Counted from the stretch's first letter, positions 8,636 to 17,702 are shown. The stretch is 64,000 nucleotides of DNA from a candidate division KSB1 bacterium (GCA_034506175.1 JAPDQB010000023.1:27162-91161); one strand, 5' to 3'. Notes: generated from the sequence alone by a model not told the origin. Program-made: numbers and translations.

Positions 8636-8785
8636 AAAAGACGCTTTAGGGCCTTAACCCGGCAACGGTGAAAATTTATTTTGTCGAGAATTTTCTACAA
8701 ACCGAAGAAAAAGGCGCTTCTCATCAGAATGCTTTGCAGAGGCCCCAGGGTTTAGTGGTTTAGTGCAATTTTTGAGCCTTCTACC

Positions 8786-9622
8786 CTATCCAACAACTCC
8801 CACCACCACCATTACCAAAATCACAAACCCCAGCGCGGCGTTGATTTTAAAAAACGCCAATTCCACGTCCGAAGCTTTGGCGTGTTCGAGATAAAGCAGA
8901 AATCCCGCCAGTGCCAAAAACGGCACGGCGATCCAGGATTGGATATAAGCCATAAAAATATAGACGAGCACGACGAAAGCGAGCGCGTGCAAGTAACCGG
9001 AAATTCTCAACGCCTGCGCTTTTCCGAGACGCGACGGCAGCGAATATAAATTCTCGCGGCGGTCAAATTCTTCATCGAGCGTGGCATAAATGATGTCGAA
9101 TCCGGCAACCCACAGCATCGTAAAGCAGCCGAGAACGAAGCCAGGAATCAGATTGTCAAGTGATTGCGTGACAGCCACCCAACCCGCCAGTGGCGCCATC
9201 GCCAGCCCCATCCCCACGCCGAAATGCGCCAGGGGCGTGAAGCGTTTCATATAAGGATAGAAAACAAAAACGGTCAGCGGCAGCGGCGACCAGATTAGGC
9301 AAAAACGACCAATCAACTCGGCGCTGCCGAAGTAAAGGATGAGTCCAACGAGCAGCACCGCCATGGCTTCCAGCAAGTTCATGCGTCCAGCCGGCAGTTC
9401 GCGAACGGCAGTGCGGGGATTGCGCTTGTCGATTTCACGGTCGATGATGCGATTCAACGACAGCGCGACGGTGCGCGCGCCGACCGCGGCGACGAGCATG
9501 AGCAAAGCCAGGCGCAGTGGAATCCACCCGCGTGCCGCGAGCAAGGCGCCGCTGTAAATGAGCGGCAGGGAAAATAACGTGTGTTCGAGCTTAACGAACC
9601 GCGCGAAGGTCGAAAGTTTCAA
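8786..9622 (-). CDS. mqnP: UbiA-family prenyltransferase, probably futalosine-pathway MqnP
   Basis: A 278-residue membrane enzyme with eight or nine helices. The first prenyl-diphosphate site is NRIIDREIDKRNPRT (about 57-71) and the second is DIIYATLDEEFDR (about 178-190), both Asp-rich and Mg-binding. Retained LPSRLG after the second motif is typical of the UbiA/MqnP group that prenylates 4-hydroxybenzoate or 1,4-dihydroxy-6-naphthoate. MqnP is preferred because that group usually carries a YATxDxEFD form; the substrate is not proven by the sequence. The start is a TTG with GGAGA upstream. It is transcribed divergently from pyrF. Confidence 0.82.
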   Translation of the reverse strand: MKLSTFARFVKLEHTLFSLPLIYSGALLAARGWIPLRLALLMLVAAVGARTVALSLNRIIDREIDKRNPRTAVRELPAGRMNLLEAMAVLLVGLILYFGSAELIGRFCLIWSPLPLTVFVFYPYMKRFTPLAHFGVGMGLAMAPLAGWVAVTQSLDNLIPGFVLGCFTMLWVAGFDIIYATLDEEFDRRENLYSLPSRLGKAQALRISGYLHALAFVVLVYIFMAYIQSWIAVPFLALAGFLLYLEHAKASDVELAFFKINAALGFVILVMVVVGVVG

Positions 9623-9857
9623 TACCGTCTCCTTAAAAATGACAGAAAGACGACGTGCAAAAAATAATACCCCACGCCGGAATGTTTGCCGTCTACTCCA
9701 TCCGTTCGCGTCAACTTACCCGCCATGATGCGACTATCTTGGTGATAGTTTAATATAAGAAAAATATTGATCAAAGCAAGAGAGAGCAAGGCAACGGGAT
9801 TATATGACTTCGGACTTTCCCCTTGCTTCTTTCGCCATTTTCCAGTAATTTGGCAAT

Positions 9858-10697
9858 ATGCAAACTTCTCATTTCATCGAGCGATTTCAACAGACGTTGC
9901 GCGCGCGAAAGAGCTTGCTATGCGTCGGGCTTGATCCCGATCTGCAAAAGCTGCCGGCGAACCTGCCGCGATCGGCGGAAGGTCTCATTACTTTCTGCAA
10001 GGAGATCATTGCGGCCACGCACGATTTTGCTGCGGCTTTCAAAGTCAATTTTGCGTTTTTTGAAGCGTTGGGCAAATCCGGCTGGGCAGCGCTCGAAGCC
10101 GTGGCAGCGGCGCTGCCGGACGACGTGATTCGAATCGCCGACGCCAAACGCGGGGACATCGGCCACACGGCGCAAATGTATGCCGAGGCGATTTTCCGCC
10201 AATTGCCGTTTGACGCAATGACGGCGAATCCGTATTTGGGCGAAGATGCGGCGCAGCCATTTTTGGAAGATGCGACGAAAGGCATTTTTTTTCTTTGCCG
10301 CACCTCGAATCCCGGCAGCAGCGATATTCAGAATTTTCCCGACCGCACGCGGCCGCTTTATCTGCACATCGCGGCGCAAGTGCGCGAGTGGAATAAAAAT
10401 GGCAATGCGGGATTAGTCGTTGGCGCCACGCATCCGCGCGAGCTGCAGGAGGTGCGAAAAGTGAGCCCGGATCTGCCGTTTCTCATTCCCGGCGTCGGCG
10501 CACAGGGCGGTGATTTGGAAACGGCGGTTCGCTACGGCGCGGCCGTAACCGGTGATCTCGCGATCATCAATGCCAGCCGGACGGTTCTTTACGCCGACTC
10601 CGGCAAAAATTTTTCCGCGGCAGCCGCGCGCGCCGCGGAGAAAATGCGCAACGACATGCGCGCAATCTTGCGGGCGATGATCCCACAATCAAAATAA
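9858..10697 (+). CDS. pyrF: Orotidine 5'-phosphate decarboxylase
   Basis: A 279-residue PyrF of the long (type 2) form. Substrate-binding LCVGLDPDL is at about 20-28, the catalytic D-K-D signature DAKRGDIG at about 94-101, and LIPGVGAQGGD with NASR near the C-terminus forms the phosphate loop. It converts OMP to UMP, the last step of pyrimidine synthesis. It lies seven bases upstream of pyrE, which encodes the preceding enzyme, so the two are co-transcribed. The ATG gives the usual family N-terminus. Confidence 0.95.
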   Translation: MQTSHFIERFQQTLRARKSLLCVGLDPDLQKLPANLPRSAEGLITFCKEIIAATHDFAAAFKVNFAFFEALGKSGWAALEAVAAALPDDVIRIADAKRGDIGHTAQMYAEAIFRQLPFDAMTANPYLGEDAAQPFLEDATKGIFFLCRTSNPGSSDIQNFPDRTRPLYLHIAAQVREWNKNGNAGLVVGATHPRELQEVRKVSPDLPFLIPGVGAQGGDLETAVRYGAAVTGDLAIINASRTVLYADSGKNFSAAAARAAEKMRNDMRAILRAMIPQSK

Positions 10698-10704
10698 TCT
10701 CAAT

Positions 10705-11286
10705 ATGACGACAGAACAAGTTTTCCAGCTTTTTCGTAAAACCGAGGCGTTATTGGAAGGTCACTTTCAGCTCACTTCGGGATTGCACAGTCCACAATAT
10801 TTTCAATGTGCCAAAGTTTTGCAACATCCCCAACACGCCGAGACATTGTGCCGTGTCGCGCAGCAACATTTTGCCGAGCAAAAAATTGACGTGGTGATTG
10901 CGCCGGCGGTTGGCGGTATCATCGTCGCGCACGAAGTCGGACGGCTTCTGCAAACTCGCGTGTTGTTCGCCGAGCGCCAGGAAGGCAGGATGTCGCTGCG
11001 GCGCGGCTTTCACATTTCACCCGGCGAAAAAGTTTTGGTGTGCGAAGACGTGATCACCACTGGCGGCTCGGTGGGCGAAGTTATCGCTTTGGCGCGCGAG
11101 GCCGGTGGCGAGGTGGTTGGCGTCTTTTGTATCGTGGATCGCAGCAACAGCAAAGCTGATTTTGGCGTGCCGTTGATTTCGACTTTGCAGCTGGCGCCGG
11201 AGACGTTTCAGCCGGAAAAGTGTCCGCTTTGCGCGGCGGGCAGCAAAGCGGAAAAGCCGGGGAGCAGGTTCTTAAAACACAAATGA
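10705..11286 (+). CDS. pyrE: Orotate phosphoribosyltransferase
   Basis: A 193-residue type I phosphoribosyltransferase. FQLTSGLHSPQYF (about 21-33) is the orotate-binding segment, VIAPAVGGIIVAHEVGR is the central strand, and VLVCEDVITTGGSVGEV (about 111-127) is the PRPP-binding motif. It makes OMP from orotate and PRPP. It carries a short extra tail containing CPLC, as seen in several bacterial PyrE proteins. It follows pyrF by seven bases. Confidence 0.95.
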   Translation: MTTEQVFQLFRKTEALLEGHFQLTSGLHSPQYFQCAKVLQHPQHAETLCRVAQQHFAEQKIDVVIAPAVGGIIVAHEVGRLLQTRVLFAERQEGRMSLRRGFHISPGEKVLVCEDVITTGGSVGEVIALAREAGGEVVGVFCIVDRSNSKADFGVPLISTLQLAPETFQPEKCPLCAAGSKAEKPGSRFLKHK

Positions 11287-11351
11287 CTCGTGCTGATTTC
11301 TGTCCATTTCCCAGGGCGAATTGGGATGAGATTTGTGCGGCGGGGTATTCG

Positions 11352-11365
11352 ATAACCCGGGTTAT
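11352..11365. repeat. Perfect 14-base palindrome between convergent genes
   Basis: ATAACCCGGGTTAT is perfectly palindromic. It lies between the ends of pyrE and the convergent beta-barrel gene, where a terminator or protein-binding site would be expected. It has no T-tract. Confidence 0.35.
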
Positions 11366-11387
11366 TCCTCACCTACAAAATTAAATT

Positions 11388-12158
11388 TCAAAACGGCAAG
11401 GCGATTCCCAGCCCGGCTTGAAAATAAAATCCTGATAAATCGAACGAGGTGCTGGTGGTGAAGGCGGCGTGTTGCTGGTCATTGATCTGCCGGATGGTGC
11501 CGTCGAGCTGGCCGACTTTGGCGTATTTGTATCCAACTTCACTCCACAGCGAAAACGCGCCGGCGAGGCGCACATCGAGGCCGCCGGAAATCGCCAAGGT
11601 AAAAGCCGTGCCGGAAAAATCGCCGCTGGTGTCCACGCGCGGCAGCGTGATCTTGCTGGCGTTACTCTCAAAAGAAGATTGCGTCGTCGAAAGCGCTTGA
11701 ACCGCAACCATTCCGATACCGAGGCCGATATATTTGTTCAAAAAACCTGCTTCATCATAATCGAAATAATAATCAAGATGCAAAGCGACGTCGAGAGTTT
11801 TGACTTCGCGCGCGAAGAAAAAACGCCCCGGCGCTGCTGTCGCATTGTTGAAGTATTCGATGGCCGCCTCTTTTTGATAACGCGAGATGTCGAGACAAAG
11901 AAAATACTCGTCATTCAAATGATATTGAATGGCGCCGCCGAAAATAGTGCGGCCCGAAATTTTGCCCGGGGAGGGAAGCGGTTCCTCCAGCAATTGCCGC
12001 CAGGTTTCGATTTGGTTTTCGATGCGGCGGTTGACGTCGGTCATTTGCGGCCGCAGATAACCAAAATACGGCTTGATCGTGAAGCTTTGCGCCAGCAAGG
12101 GATTCACGATCATCAAAAGCAACAAAACAATCGGCGGCGTGATCAAATGGCGTTTCAT
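11388..12158 (-). CDS. Outer-membrane beta-barrel protein
   Basis: A 256-residue protein with a signal peptide (LLLLMIVNPLLAQS, cleavage about residue 24). It has alternating hydrophobic strands throughout and a C-terminal strand ending GLGIALPF, with a terminal Phe typical of barrels recognised by the BAM machinery. Repeated Gly-rich strands (YIGLGIGMV, AISGGLDVRL, FQAGLGIAL) fit an OmpA-like or OmpW-like eight-stranded barrel. No specific function can be assigned. The ATG has GAGGA upstream. The same-strand EEP hydrolase gene ends 21 bases upstream. Confidence 0.72.
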   Translation of the reverse strand: MKRHLITPPIVLLLLMIVNPLLAQSFTIKPYFGYLRPQMTDVNRRIENQIETWRQLLEEPLPSPGKISGRTIFGGAIQYHLNDEYFLCLDISRYQKEAAIEYFNNATAAPGRFFFAREVKTLDVALHLDYYFDYDEAGFLNKYIGLGIGMVAVQALSTTQSSFESNASKITLPRVDTSGDFSGTAFTLAISGGLDVRLAGAFSLWSEVGYKYAKVGQLDGTIRQINDQQHAAFTTSTSFDLSGFYFQAGLGIALPF

Positions 12159-12179
12159 GATCTTTTCCTCTTTTTGCGT

Positions 12180-13175
12180 TCAAGGCAGCTCGAATTCGGC
12201 CACCACCGGCGCGTGATCGGACTCCGGGAAATTGACATCGGGCCGGAAGGCGCCGGACTCATCGGGAAGAATTTCATTATGGATTTCCGTGCCCCGGTAA
12301 AATGTCACCATGGAACGCGAGACCAGGATATGATCCAACATGAAGCCTTTTCCCAAGTGCAGCAGGCTGTATCGCGATGACGCCGGCACTGACATTTCGC
12401 ACGGCACCATGACGCGATGCACCAACGCCGGATTGCCGGTGTCTTCGACCGGTCCGCGAATGGCATTGAGCGGCACCTCGTCCGTATCGGCATTGAAGTC
12501 ACCGCAAACCGCCACATACGCTTCTTCACCCGCAGCAGCGGCGGCGTCAAAAACTTTGTCGATCAACATCCGCGTTTCCAACGCCTGGCCGACGCGCTTC
12601 ATGGAAGAAATGAAATAGCCTTCCGCCCAGCCGGCCACCGAGCGCCATTTGTACTCATTGAATTTCTGCCCGGCAATATCGGTGGGAATTTTTGATTTGA
12701 GATGCAGGTTGATCAGATGCAGCTTGCGAGAATTTCCGAGATCAAGAGTCACGTAAAGAAGAGGCCGCTCCCATGTCACTTCCTTGGCCACGGTTTCCGC
12801 TGGAAGCGCCGACATTTTGCGATAGAGCGGCTCGGGTGCATATTTATGCTTGATCTGCTGTTTGGCAAGGATGGGAAAACGGCTGAGCACGACGAGGTTG
12901 CGCACATCATACGGCACGCCGTGTGTCGTGACCGTGTGAGCGACGTGGTAGGCGGCGTACGGCGTGTTTTGCAGCAGTTTCTCGAGGGCCAGCAATTGTC
13001 GCGGCTGCCCCGGCAGTTCCTGACCATTGACTTCTTGCAAACAAAGAATATCGGCGCGCAGTCGGTTTAATTGCGGGCGCATCACCGCGATGCGCTCGTT
13101 CAGCAAAGGCATCTCCCCCGGCTTATCATCTAAATTCTCCAAGTTGAACGTTGCTAAACGCAGCATGGTGGGCAT
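12180..13175 (-). CDS. Endonuclease/exonuclease/phosphatase (EEP) family hydrolase
   Basis: A 331-residue protein with the EEP fold: TFNLENL (Asn, about 9-15), DILCLQEVNG (catalytic Glu), LINLHLKSK, CGDFNADTDE (Asp-Asn pair) and the final SDHAPVVAEF (Asp-His pair). All the metal and catalytic positions of the family are present. Substrates range from DNA to phosphoinositides and sphingomyelin, and nothing here decides among them. There is no signal peptide. Strong Shine-Dalgarno AAGGAGA before ATG. Confidence 0.85.
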   Translation of the reverse strand: MPTMLRLATFNLENLDDKPGEMPLLNERIAVMRPQLNRLRADILCLQEVNGQELPGQPRQLLALEKLLQNTPYAAYHVAHTVTTHGVPYDVRNLVVLSRFPILAKQQIKHKYAPEPLYRKMSALPAETVAKEVTWERPLLYVTLDLGNSRKLHLINLHLKSKIPTDIAGQKFNEYKWRSVAGWAEGYFISSMKRVGQALETRMLIDKVFDAAAAAGEEAYVAVCGDFNADTDEVPLNAIRGPVEDTGNPALVHRVMVPCEMSVPASSRYSLLHLGKGFMLDHILVSRSMVTFYRGTEIHNEILPDESGAFRPDVNFPESDHAPVVAEFELP

Positions 13176-13237
13176 GTTTTCGTCTCCTTAGATAGTGGTT
13201 ATTCCAGCCCTTACTGTCTTCTTCAAAATCATTGATT

Positions 13238-13279
13238 CTGCAGCCGCATATCAAAAGTTTTTGAACACGAGCTTGAAGA
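13238..13279 (-). pseudogene. Remnant of the 3' end of an M14 peptidase gene
   Basis: Read on the minus strand it encodes IFKLVFKNF-stop-YAAAES, against TFKLVFNSLWYAAAEN at the C-terminus of the intact M14 peptidase 500 bases away. About 31 of 42 bases agree. It directly abuts the stop of the zinc-ribbon pseudogene and is probably a decayed partial duplication. Confidence 0.55.
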
Positions 13280-13715
13280 TTATTTCCCCGCCGGATACCA
13301 TCCTCCCGGCTCGACGATCAATTCAAAGTACTTTTTGAAATCCGCCGTGTGCTCGAGTACAGTGTCAAGATCGTTGCCGACTTTCAGGCCTTTACGCCAG
13401 ACTTTCATATCGACTGTTCCGACTACGAATAATCTTTGCCAATTGCCTCAGGATGAATGAATGCCAGGTTATTGGCCAATTCATGCTCCAACTCATCTTG
13501 CTGCGCCACGATCAATTCACATTTGGGGCAAAAACGGCAGGTTTTGCCCAGCGAGACTGCCCCATATTAAAAATGTGGATAAACAATGCAAATTTTCGCA
13601 ATTTCGTAAGCTGGTTACAACTCGGGCATTTGCTCAATCGTTCGGTCTCATACGGATTGAGCATAAACGAATAGCGCGGGGGCAATTTGCCCACGCGTTC
13701 TCTTTTTTGAGCCAT
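13280..13715 (-). pseudogene. Zinc-ribbon conserved hypothetical protein broken by two frameshifts
   Basis: The minus strand starts MAQKRERVGKLPPRYSFMLN, with LSKCPSCNQ supplying the first CxxC, and reads to about 13530. It then continues in another frame as LGKTCRFCPKCELIVAQQDE, and after a second single-base shift near 13414 as FVVGTVDMKVWRKGL, ending EPGGWYPAGK. Joined, this makes a coherent protein of about 143 residues with two Cys pairs (CPSC and CRFCPKC), like a conserved family of zinc-ribbon proteins of unknown function. Two independent shifts argue for a decayed gene, although sequencing error cannot be excluded. Confidence 0.68.
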
Positions 13716-13744
13716 GTCAGTATTCAGTCCGCAAATAAATTTTC

Positions 13745-16345
13745 TTATTCTGTTATACCTGTTTTCCCCTCACTCACATTTTCCGCCGCCGCATACCACA
13801 AACTATTGAACACCAGTTTGAACGTCGCATAGGTTTGTCCGCGATGCTGTGGGCGAAAGCCGAAGAGAATCACCCGGCCGCGGCCGAGCGGCGTTTCGGC
13901 CAGCGCGGCTTTGCCTTGGATTTTTCCTTCGCCTTGCAGCCAGCCGCTCAACAAGGGATTTTGCACGGGATACTTGACAATCGCGCGCCCCTCTTTCACC
14001 GAAAAAGCGCCGGAGTTGCCAAAAAAGAGCGTGGTCTCGCGCGGCATGCCAAACGCAATCGGATGGCCGCGATCGACGATGCCGCGCAGCAACGAACCCG
14101 GCGCCGAAAACTCCGCAGCTTTCACGCCGTCCAGCTCGTTGACCACAGGCAGCGCCCATTGGCGAATGAAAAGCCGGGTGGCGTCGTCAAAAGCCAGCAG
14201 CGTTCCGCCTTGCTCCACGAAACGCCGCACATTCGCCAACCCCAGCGTCCCAATCCCGCCGGCAAATTCGGGCGGATACGGATTATTGTCCTCGTCGGTG
14301 CTCCGGCCGAGCAGGATCGTGCTGTCTCGTTGATCGGGAAAAATGATCGCATCAAATTGATTGGCTAATTCGTCGCGGCGGATGTCGCCGTCGTACAAAT
14401 TTTTATAATCAAACTCAAACTCGTCCAACACGAAGCGCGTCCAACCTTCGTCGGCGGTCGGCGCATAACTGCGATAGATGCCGAGGCGCGGGCGTTTCAA
14501 GCGCAGGCCGTTGCCCTGGTTTGTCGCGCTGACGTTTGCAAGCCGCACATTTAAATTTTGCGCCGCTTTCGCCAGCTCGCCGGAATTGGTTTGCACGCGA
14601 AGCAGATTTTTTTCCGGCGCTTGGTCACGCTGCCACACGACGAGTTGATTTTTTTTCAACAGGCGATTGACGAGCTTGTAGGCGTCCAGGCTGGTGGGCG
14701 AGAGCATAAAACTTTCGCCTTTTTCTTGCGAAAAATTTGCCGCGGCAAATTGGCCGGCCGGAAGCTGCGCCGCGGACAAATGAAACGCATTGAGCGTGTC
14801 AGCCGCCAAATTTTTGATCTCTTGCGTGCAGGCAAAATATTCGACGCCCATTTGCAGCGGCAGCGTCCAGCCCGTCACATCGTAAGGCGGCTCCAACGGT
14901 CCGCCGGGATAGCGCCTTTTCTCCGGATATTTTTGTTTTTCGAATAAAGCCACGACGTTGTTGCGATACGGCTGGGCGAGATCGATGACGAACGTTCCGG
15001 CGGGATGGCGCGCGCCGTCGGCGACAAATTCTTTTTGGGCGCGCAAGATTTCCGTGCCTTGCAGCAGCATGATGTCCAGCAGTTTCTGCGCCGCGGCAGG
15101 ATCGTGTTGCTGCAGCGGAATGACGTAGGCGCGCGGGGATTCTTTTTTGCCCTTTTCAATCGCGCGCTGGCCGAGGCGGTGAAAATTTTGCAGCCATTGA
15201 TCGCGATAGCGCGCCGCCAAAGTCAGCAGCGAATAACTCGCACTCAATTCCAGATCGACAATATCCCGCAAACGCCACCAGCCGCCTTTCCACGGCTCGG
15301 GAAAATTGGTTTGAAAATCGCGTGCGTTGGCGAGGCCGCGGCCGCCGCCGCCAAGGTCTTCGAATTTGATCTCGATCGGTGTTGCGATTTTCACACTCGC
15401 CGCTTCGCTGAGCAGGCCGACGACGTTGTGAAAATACGGCGCGCTACGCATGCCGCCGTGCCACCAGGTGTCGAACGTCCATTCCGTCGCCACACCGGTG
15501 AAGCCTTGCGCCGCCAAATCCGTGGTGACGTGGCCGCCGATCTGCATGATCGAACGCAGTAGAATCGGATCGATGTTGGGATTGGAAACTTCGTAAAATG
15601 GCGGAAAGAAAAAGCGCGGGCCTTTTTCGCCCATCTGATGCACATCATAGAGAATCTGTGGAAACCATTTTTGATACAGCGCGGCAGTGATCAATTTCGT
15701 CTCAACGAGATTGAGCATGAACCAGTCGCGGTTGTTGTCGTGGCCGGCGTAAGGATGATAGAGCCACGGCGGGCTGGTTCCCTCGTAAGGCGTGCCGAGA
15801 TATTTTTTATACCAATCAACGACGAGCTGAATGCCGTCGGGATTTGATGACGGCGAGAGTAACAAAATGACGTTGTCGAGAATCTCTTGGGTGATGGCGT
15901 CGTTGCCGCTGGCGAGCTTGTACGCCAACTCCATCGCCATCTGCGACGCCGCGATTTCCGTGCTGTGAATGCTGCAATTGATCATCACCACCGCGCGGCC
16001 GCGGCGCACGTAACTGGCGAGCGAATCCGGATGCACCCGGCGCGGGTCGGCGAGCCGGCGCTGAATGTTGAGAATGTCATCGAGGCGCCTGAAGTTTTGC
16101 GGTGAAGTTATCACCGCCAAAACCAGCGGCCGGCCTTCCGTGCTCTTGCCGAGCTCCATGACTTGCAGCCGGTCGCTGGCTTTGTCGAGAACAGCAAAAT
16201 AGCTCATGATCTCTTTCCAATCCGCCAGCTTGCGGTCCGCGCCGACTGGGAAACCAAGCTGCGATTCAGGAGAGGGCAACTGGGCGAAGGCCAAAGTTGT
16301 TAGAAAAGAAAAAAAATAGAAGAAAACAGGCAGGATTTTTTTCAT
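13745..16345 (-). CDS. Secreted M14-family zinc carboxypeptidase
   Basis: An 866-residue exported peptidase. A signal peptide ends FLTTLAFAQ. The M14 domain follows, with zinc ligands in CSIHSTEIAAS (His and Glu) and the later His in YDVHQMGEKG, and substrate-binding SSNPDG and NNRDWF between them. The C-terminal half (about 600-866) contains a glutamine-amidotransferase-like domain (DAIIFPDQRD, VRRFVEQGGTLLAFDD), as in many long FCB-group M14 proteins. It probably degrades external peptides. The ATG at 16345 is preferred to an upstream TTG because it gives a clean signal peptide. Confidence 0.87.
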   Translation of the reverse strand: MKKILPVFFYFFSFLTTLAFAQLPSPESQLGFPVGADRKLADWKEIMSYFAVLDKASDRLQVMELGKSTEGRPLVLAVITSPQNFRRLDDILNIQRRLADPRRVHPDSLASYVRRGRAVVMINCSIHSTEIAASQMAMELAYKLASGNDAITQEILDNVILLLSPSSNPDGIQLVVDWYKKYLGTPYEGTSPPWLYHPYAGHDNNRDWFMLNLVETKLITAALYQKWFPQILYDVHQMGEKGPRFFFPPFYEVSNPNIDPILLRSIMQIGGHVTTDLAAQGFTGVATEWTFDTWWHGGMRSAPYFHNVVGLLSEAASVKIATPIEIKFEDLGGGGRGLANARDFQTNFPEPWKGGWWRLRDIVDLELSASYSLLTLAARYRDQWLQNFHRLGQRAIEKGKKESPRAYVIPLQQHDPAAAQKLLDIMLLQGTEILRAQKEFVADGARHPAGTFVIDLAQPYRNNVVALFEKQKYPEKRRYPGGPLEPPYDVTGWTLPLQMGVEYFACTQEIKNLAADTLNAFHLSAAQLPAGQFAAANFSQEKGESFMLSPTSLDAYKLVNRLLKKNQLVVWQRDQAPEKNLLRVQTNSGELAKAAQNLNVRLANVSATNQGNGLRLKRPRLGIYRSYAPTADEGWTRFVLDEFEFDYKNLYDGDIRRDELANQFDAIIFPDQRDSTILLGRSTDEDNNPYPPEFAGGIGTLGLANVRRFVEQGGTLLAFDDATRLFIRQWALPVVNELDGVKAAEFSAPGSLLRGIVDRGHPIAFGMPRETTLFFGNSGAFSVKEGRAIVKYPVQNPLLSGWLQGEGKIQGKAALAETPLGRGRVILFGFRPQHRGQTYATFKLVFNSLWYAAAENVSEGKTGITE

Positions 16346-16450
16346 TGGTTTTCGAGGCAAAAGAGGTTTATCCGCGTCGTCCTTCGATTTGCATCTTCAA
16401 GAAAATTCAGTCTCTGAACTTGTGGCTAAAGTTCATCATGGTAATTCCCA

Positions 16451-16645
16451 CTATTTTTTTCCCCGAAGCCTGAGCAGAATGCCATCGTCGAGCATGTCGG
16501 TATCAGTGGCGTTTTGCGGGCGTTCCAAGCTGATATACATGACATCAGCTTCTTGATCAAAATCAAACCACAAATTTTTTGCGCCAACTTTTTTCAAATG
16601 GGGAAGGGCTTTAAATATCTCTTTAACCACGGTTGCCGTTGCCAT
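16451..16645 (-). CDS. DUF2283 small protein, apparently shortened at a poly-A frameshift site
   Basis: A 64-residue product whose DQEADVMYISLERPQNATDT is the DUF2283 signature. The ATG at 16645 has GGAGA upstream. The frame ends at GGA AAA AAA TAG. If the ribosome slips back one base on A AAA AAA, or if one A was lost, the frame continues IVGITMMNFSHKFRD to a stop at 16407. That continuation restores the family's usual C-terminal strand (IVGITIxN-like). Function unknown. Confidence 0.72.
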   Translation of the reverse strand: MATATVVKEIFKALPHLKKVGAKNLWFDFDQEADVMYISLERPQNATDTDMLDDGILLRLRGKK

Positions 16646-16766
16646 AATATTCTCCGTTAAACGAATCGGGATGTGATTGACAGAATAGACCGTACTTGCC
16701 ATCATAATAATAAAAAAAATATGTACAAGCAACCTTGTTATGCACAAGAATTTATTTTCGCTAATG

Positions 16767-17702
16767 TCAGTGCATCGCGTATGCATAAATTTTTTCACCC
16801 GCCGTGATGCGGACAGGCAGTTTGTTCTGCTCCGGCGGCAATGGACACGTGGCAAATTCGGTAAACGCGCACGGCGGGTTGTGGGCTTTGTTGAAATCGA
16901 TAATGGACTTACCGCGGGCATCGGGCGTGGGCACGTAGAGAAAACGGCCGGCGCCATAAGTTTCGCGGCCATTGGTTTGATCGGCAAAAATCACGAAAAG
17001 CTCGCTGTCCGTCATCTTGCCGGTGGCGTCCAGCCGATGGGTTTTGCCATTGAGCTTGAAAACAAATGTGCCCGGCGAAGGCTCTTCGTTGATCGTATTC
17101 AACACCGTCGGAATGGCGATCAACTTCGGCGGATGATTGGCTTCGAATTCGGCTTCGAGGCGCCAGGTTGAATCGACTGGAAAAGTTTCGATGCCGGCAA
17201 ATTGTTGCAACTGCGGGTGTTGGTGATCGCGCAGGCGAACGCCGAGCCGCTCGCCGCGCTTGATGATCGTCCAGCTCAGCGATCCGAGCGCAAGCTGGGT
17301 TGGATTTTTCTGCTGATCGGTTCGCATGACAATCGAAGTGACCGCGCTATCGTGATGCGTGACAGTGACGCCAGGCCGCGCCTGAAAGGTGACAACGCTG
17401 TCTTGCAAAATAAACGACCCCAAGAAATCCGGCGCGCGGCCTTTGGGAAAAATGATGGCATTGGCGGAATCAGCGCCAACCGTATTTTCACCGGCTTTGA
17501 GCCAAAAAAGTCCGGCGAGATTGAGCCAGCCGGTTGGGCTTTTCAGACTGGTGAGACGTTTTTGTTGCCAACTCTGAATCGCGCTGAGATATTCCGCATT
17601 TGCCCTCTGGCGTGGTTGGGGCGAATCGCATCCGCATAAAGAAATCAGACCCGCAACCAGCCAGAGAATACCTTTGGGTCTTGAAGATATCGGCTTTGCC
17701 AT
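16767..17702 (-). CDS. DUF1684 lipoprotein
   Basis: A 311-residue protein with a signal sequence and lipobox (LISLCGC, Cys about residue 25). It then has the DUF1684 pattern: SPTGWLNLAGLFWLKAGENT, then the C-terminal TYGAGRFLYVP and IIDFNKAHNPPCAFTEFATC. The AHNPPCAF region is the most conserved part of the family. DUF1684 proteins are of unknown function and common in Bacteroidota and Acidobacteriota. The TERM hairpin at 17798 belongs to the next gene upstream, so this one probably has its own promoter between 17703 and 17797. Confidence 0.85.
   Translation of the reverse strand: MAKPISSRPKGILWLVAGLISLCGCDSPQPRQRANAEYLSAIQSWQQKRLTSLKSPTGWLNLAGLFWLKAGENTVGADSANAIIFPKGRAPDFLGSFILQDSVVTFQARPGVTVTHHDSAVTSIVMRTDQQKNPTQLALGSLSWTIIKRGERLGVRLRDHQHPQLQQFAGIETFPVDSTWRLEAEFEANHPPKLIAIPTVLNTINEEPSPGTFVFKLNGKTHRLDATGKMTDSELFVIFADQTNGRETYGAGRFLYVPTPDARGKSIIDFNKAHNPPCAFTEFATCPLPPEQNKLPVRITAGEKIYAYAMH

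Larger units (their letters stand above)
7953..8785. other. 830-base non-coding region upstream of the exopolysaccharide operon
   Basis: No convincing gene is seen on either strand. The region holds one copy of repeat A, two of repeat B and a short GC hairpin with a T-tract. About 250 bases (8320-8570) are A+T-rich with no clear feature. It must contain the promoter and leader of the wza gene on the minus strand. A strong -35/-10 pair could not be picked with confidence. Confidence 0.6.

Noticed and set aside
8600..8760. A c-di-GMP (GEMM) or SAM riboswitch
   Set aside because: Fragments such as CCCGGCAAC and GCAAAGC recall these classes, but the rest of the conserved core and its order are absent on both strands.
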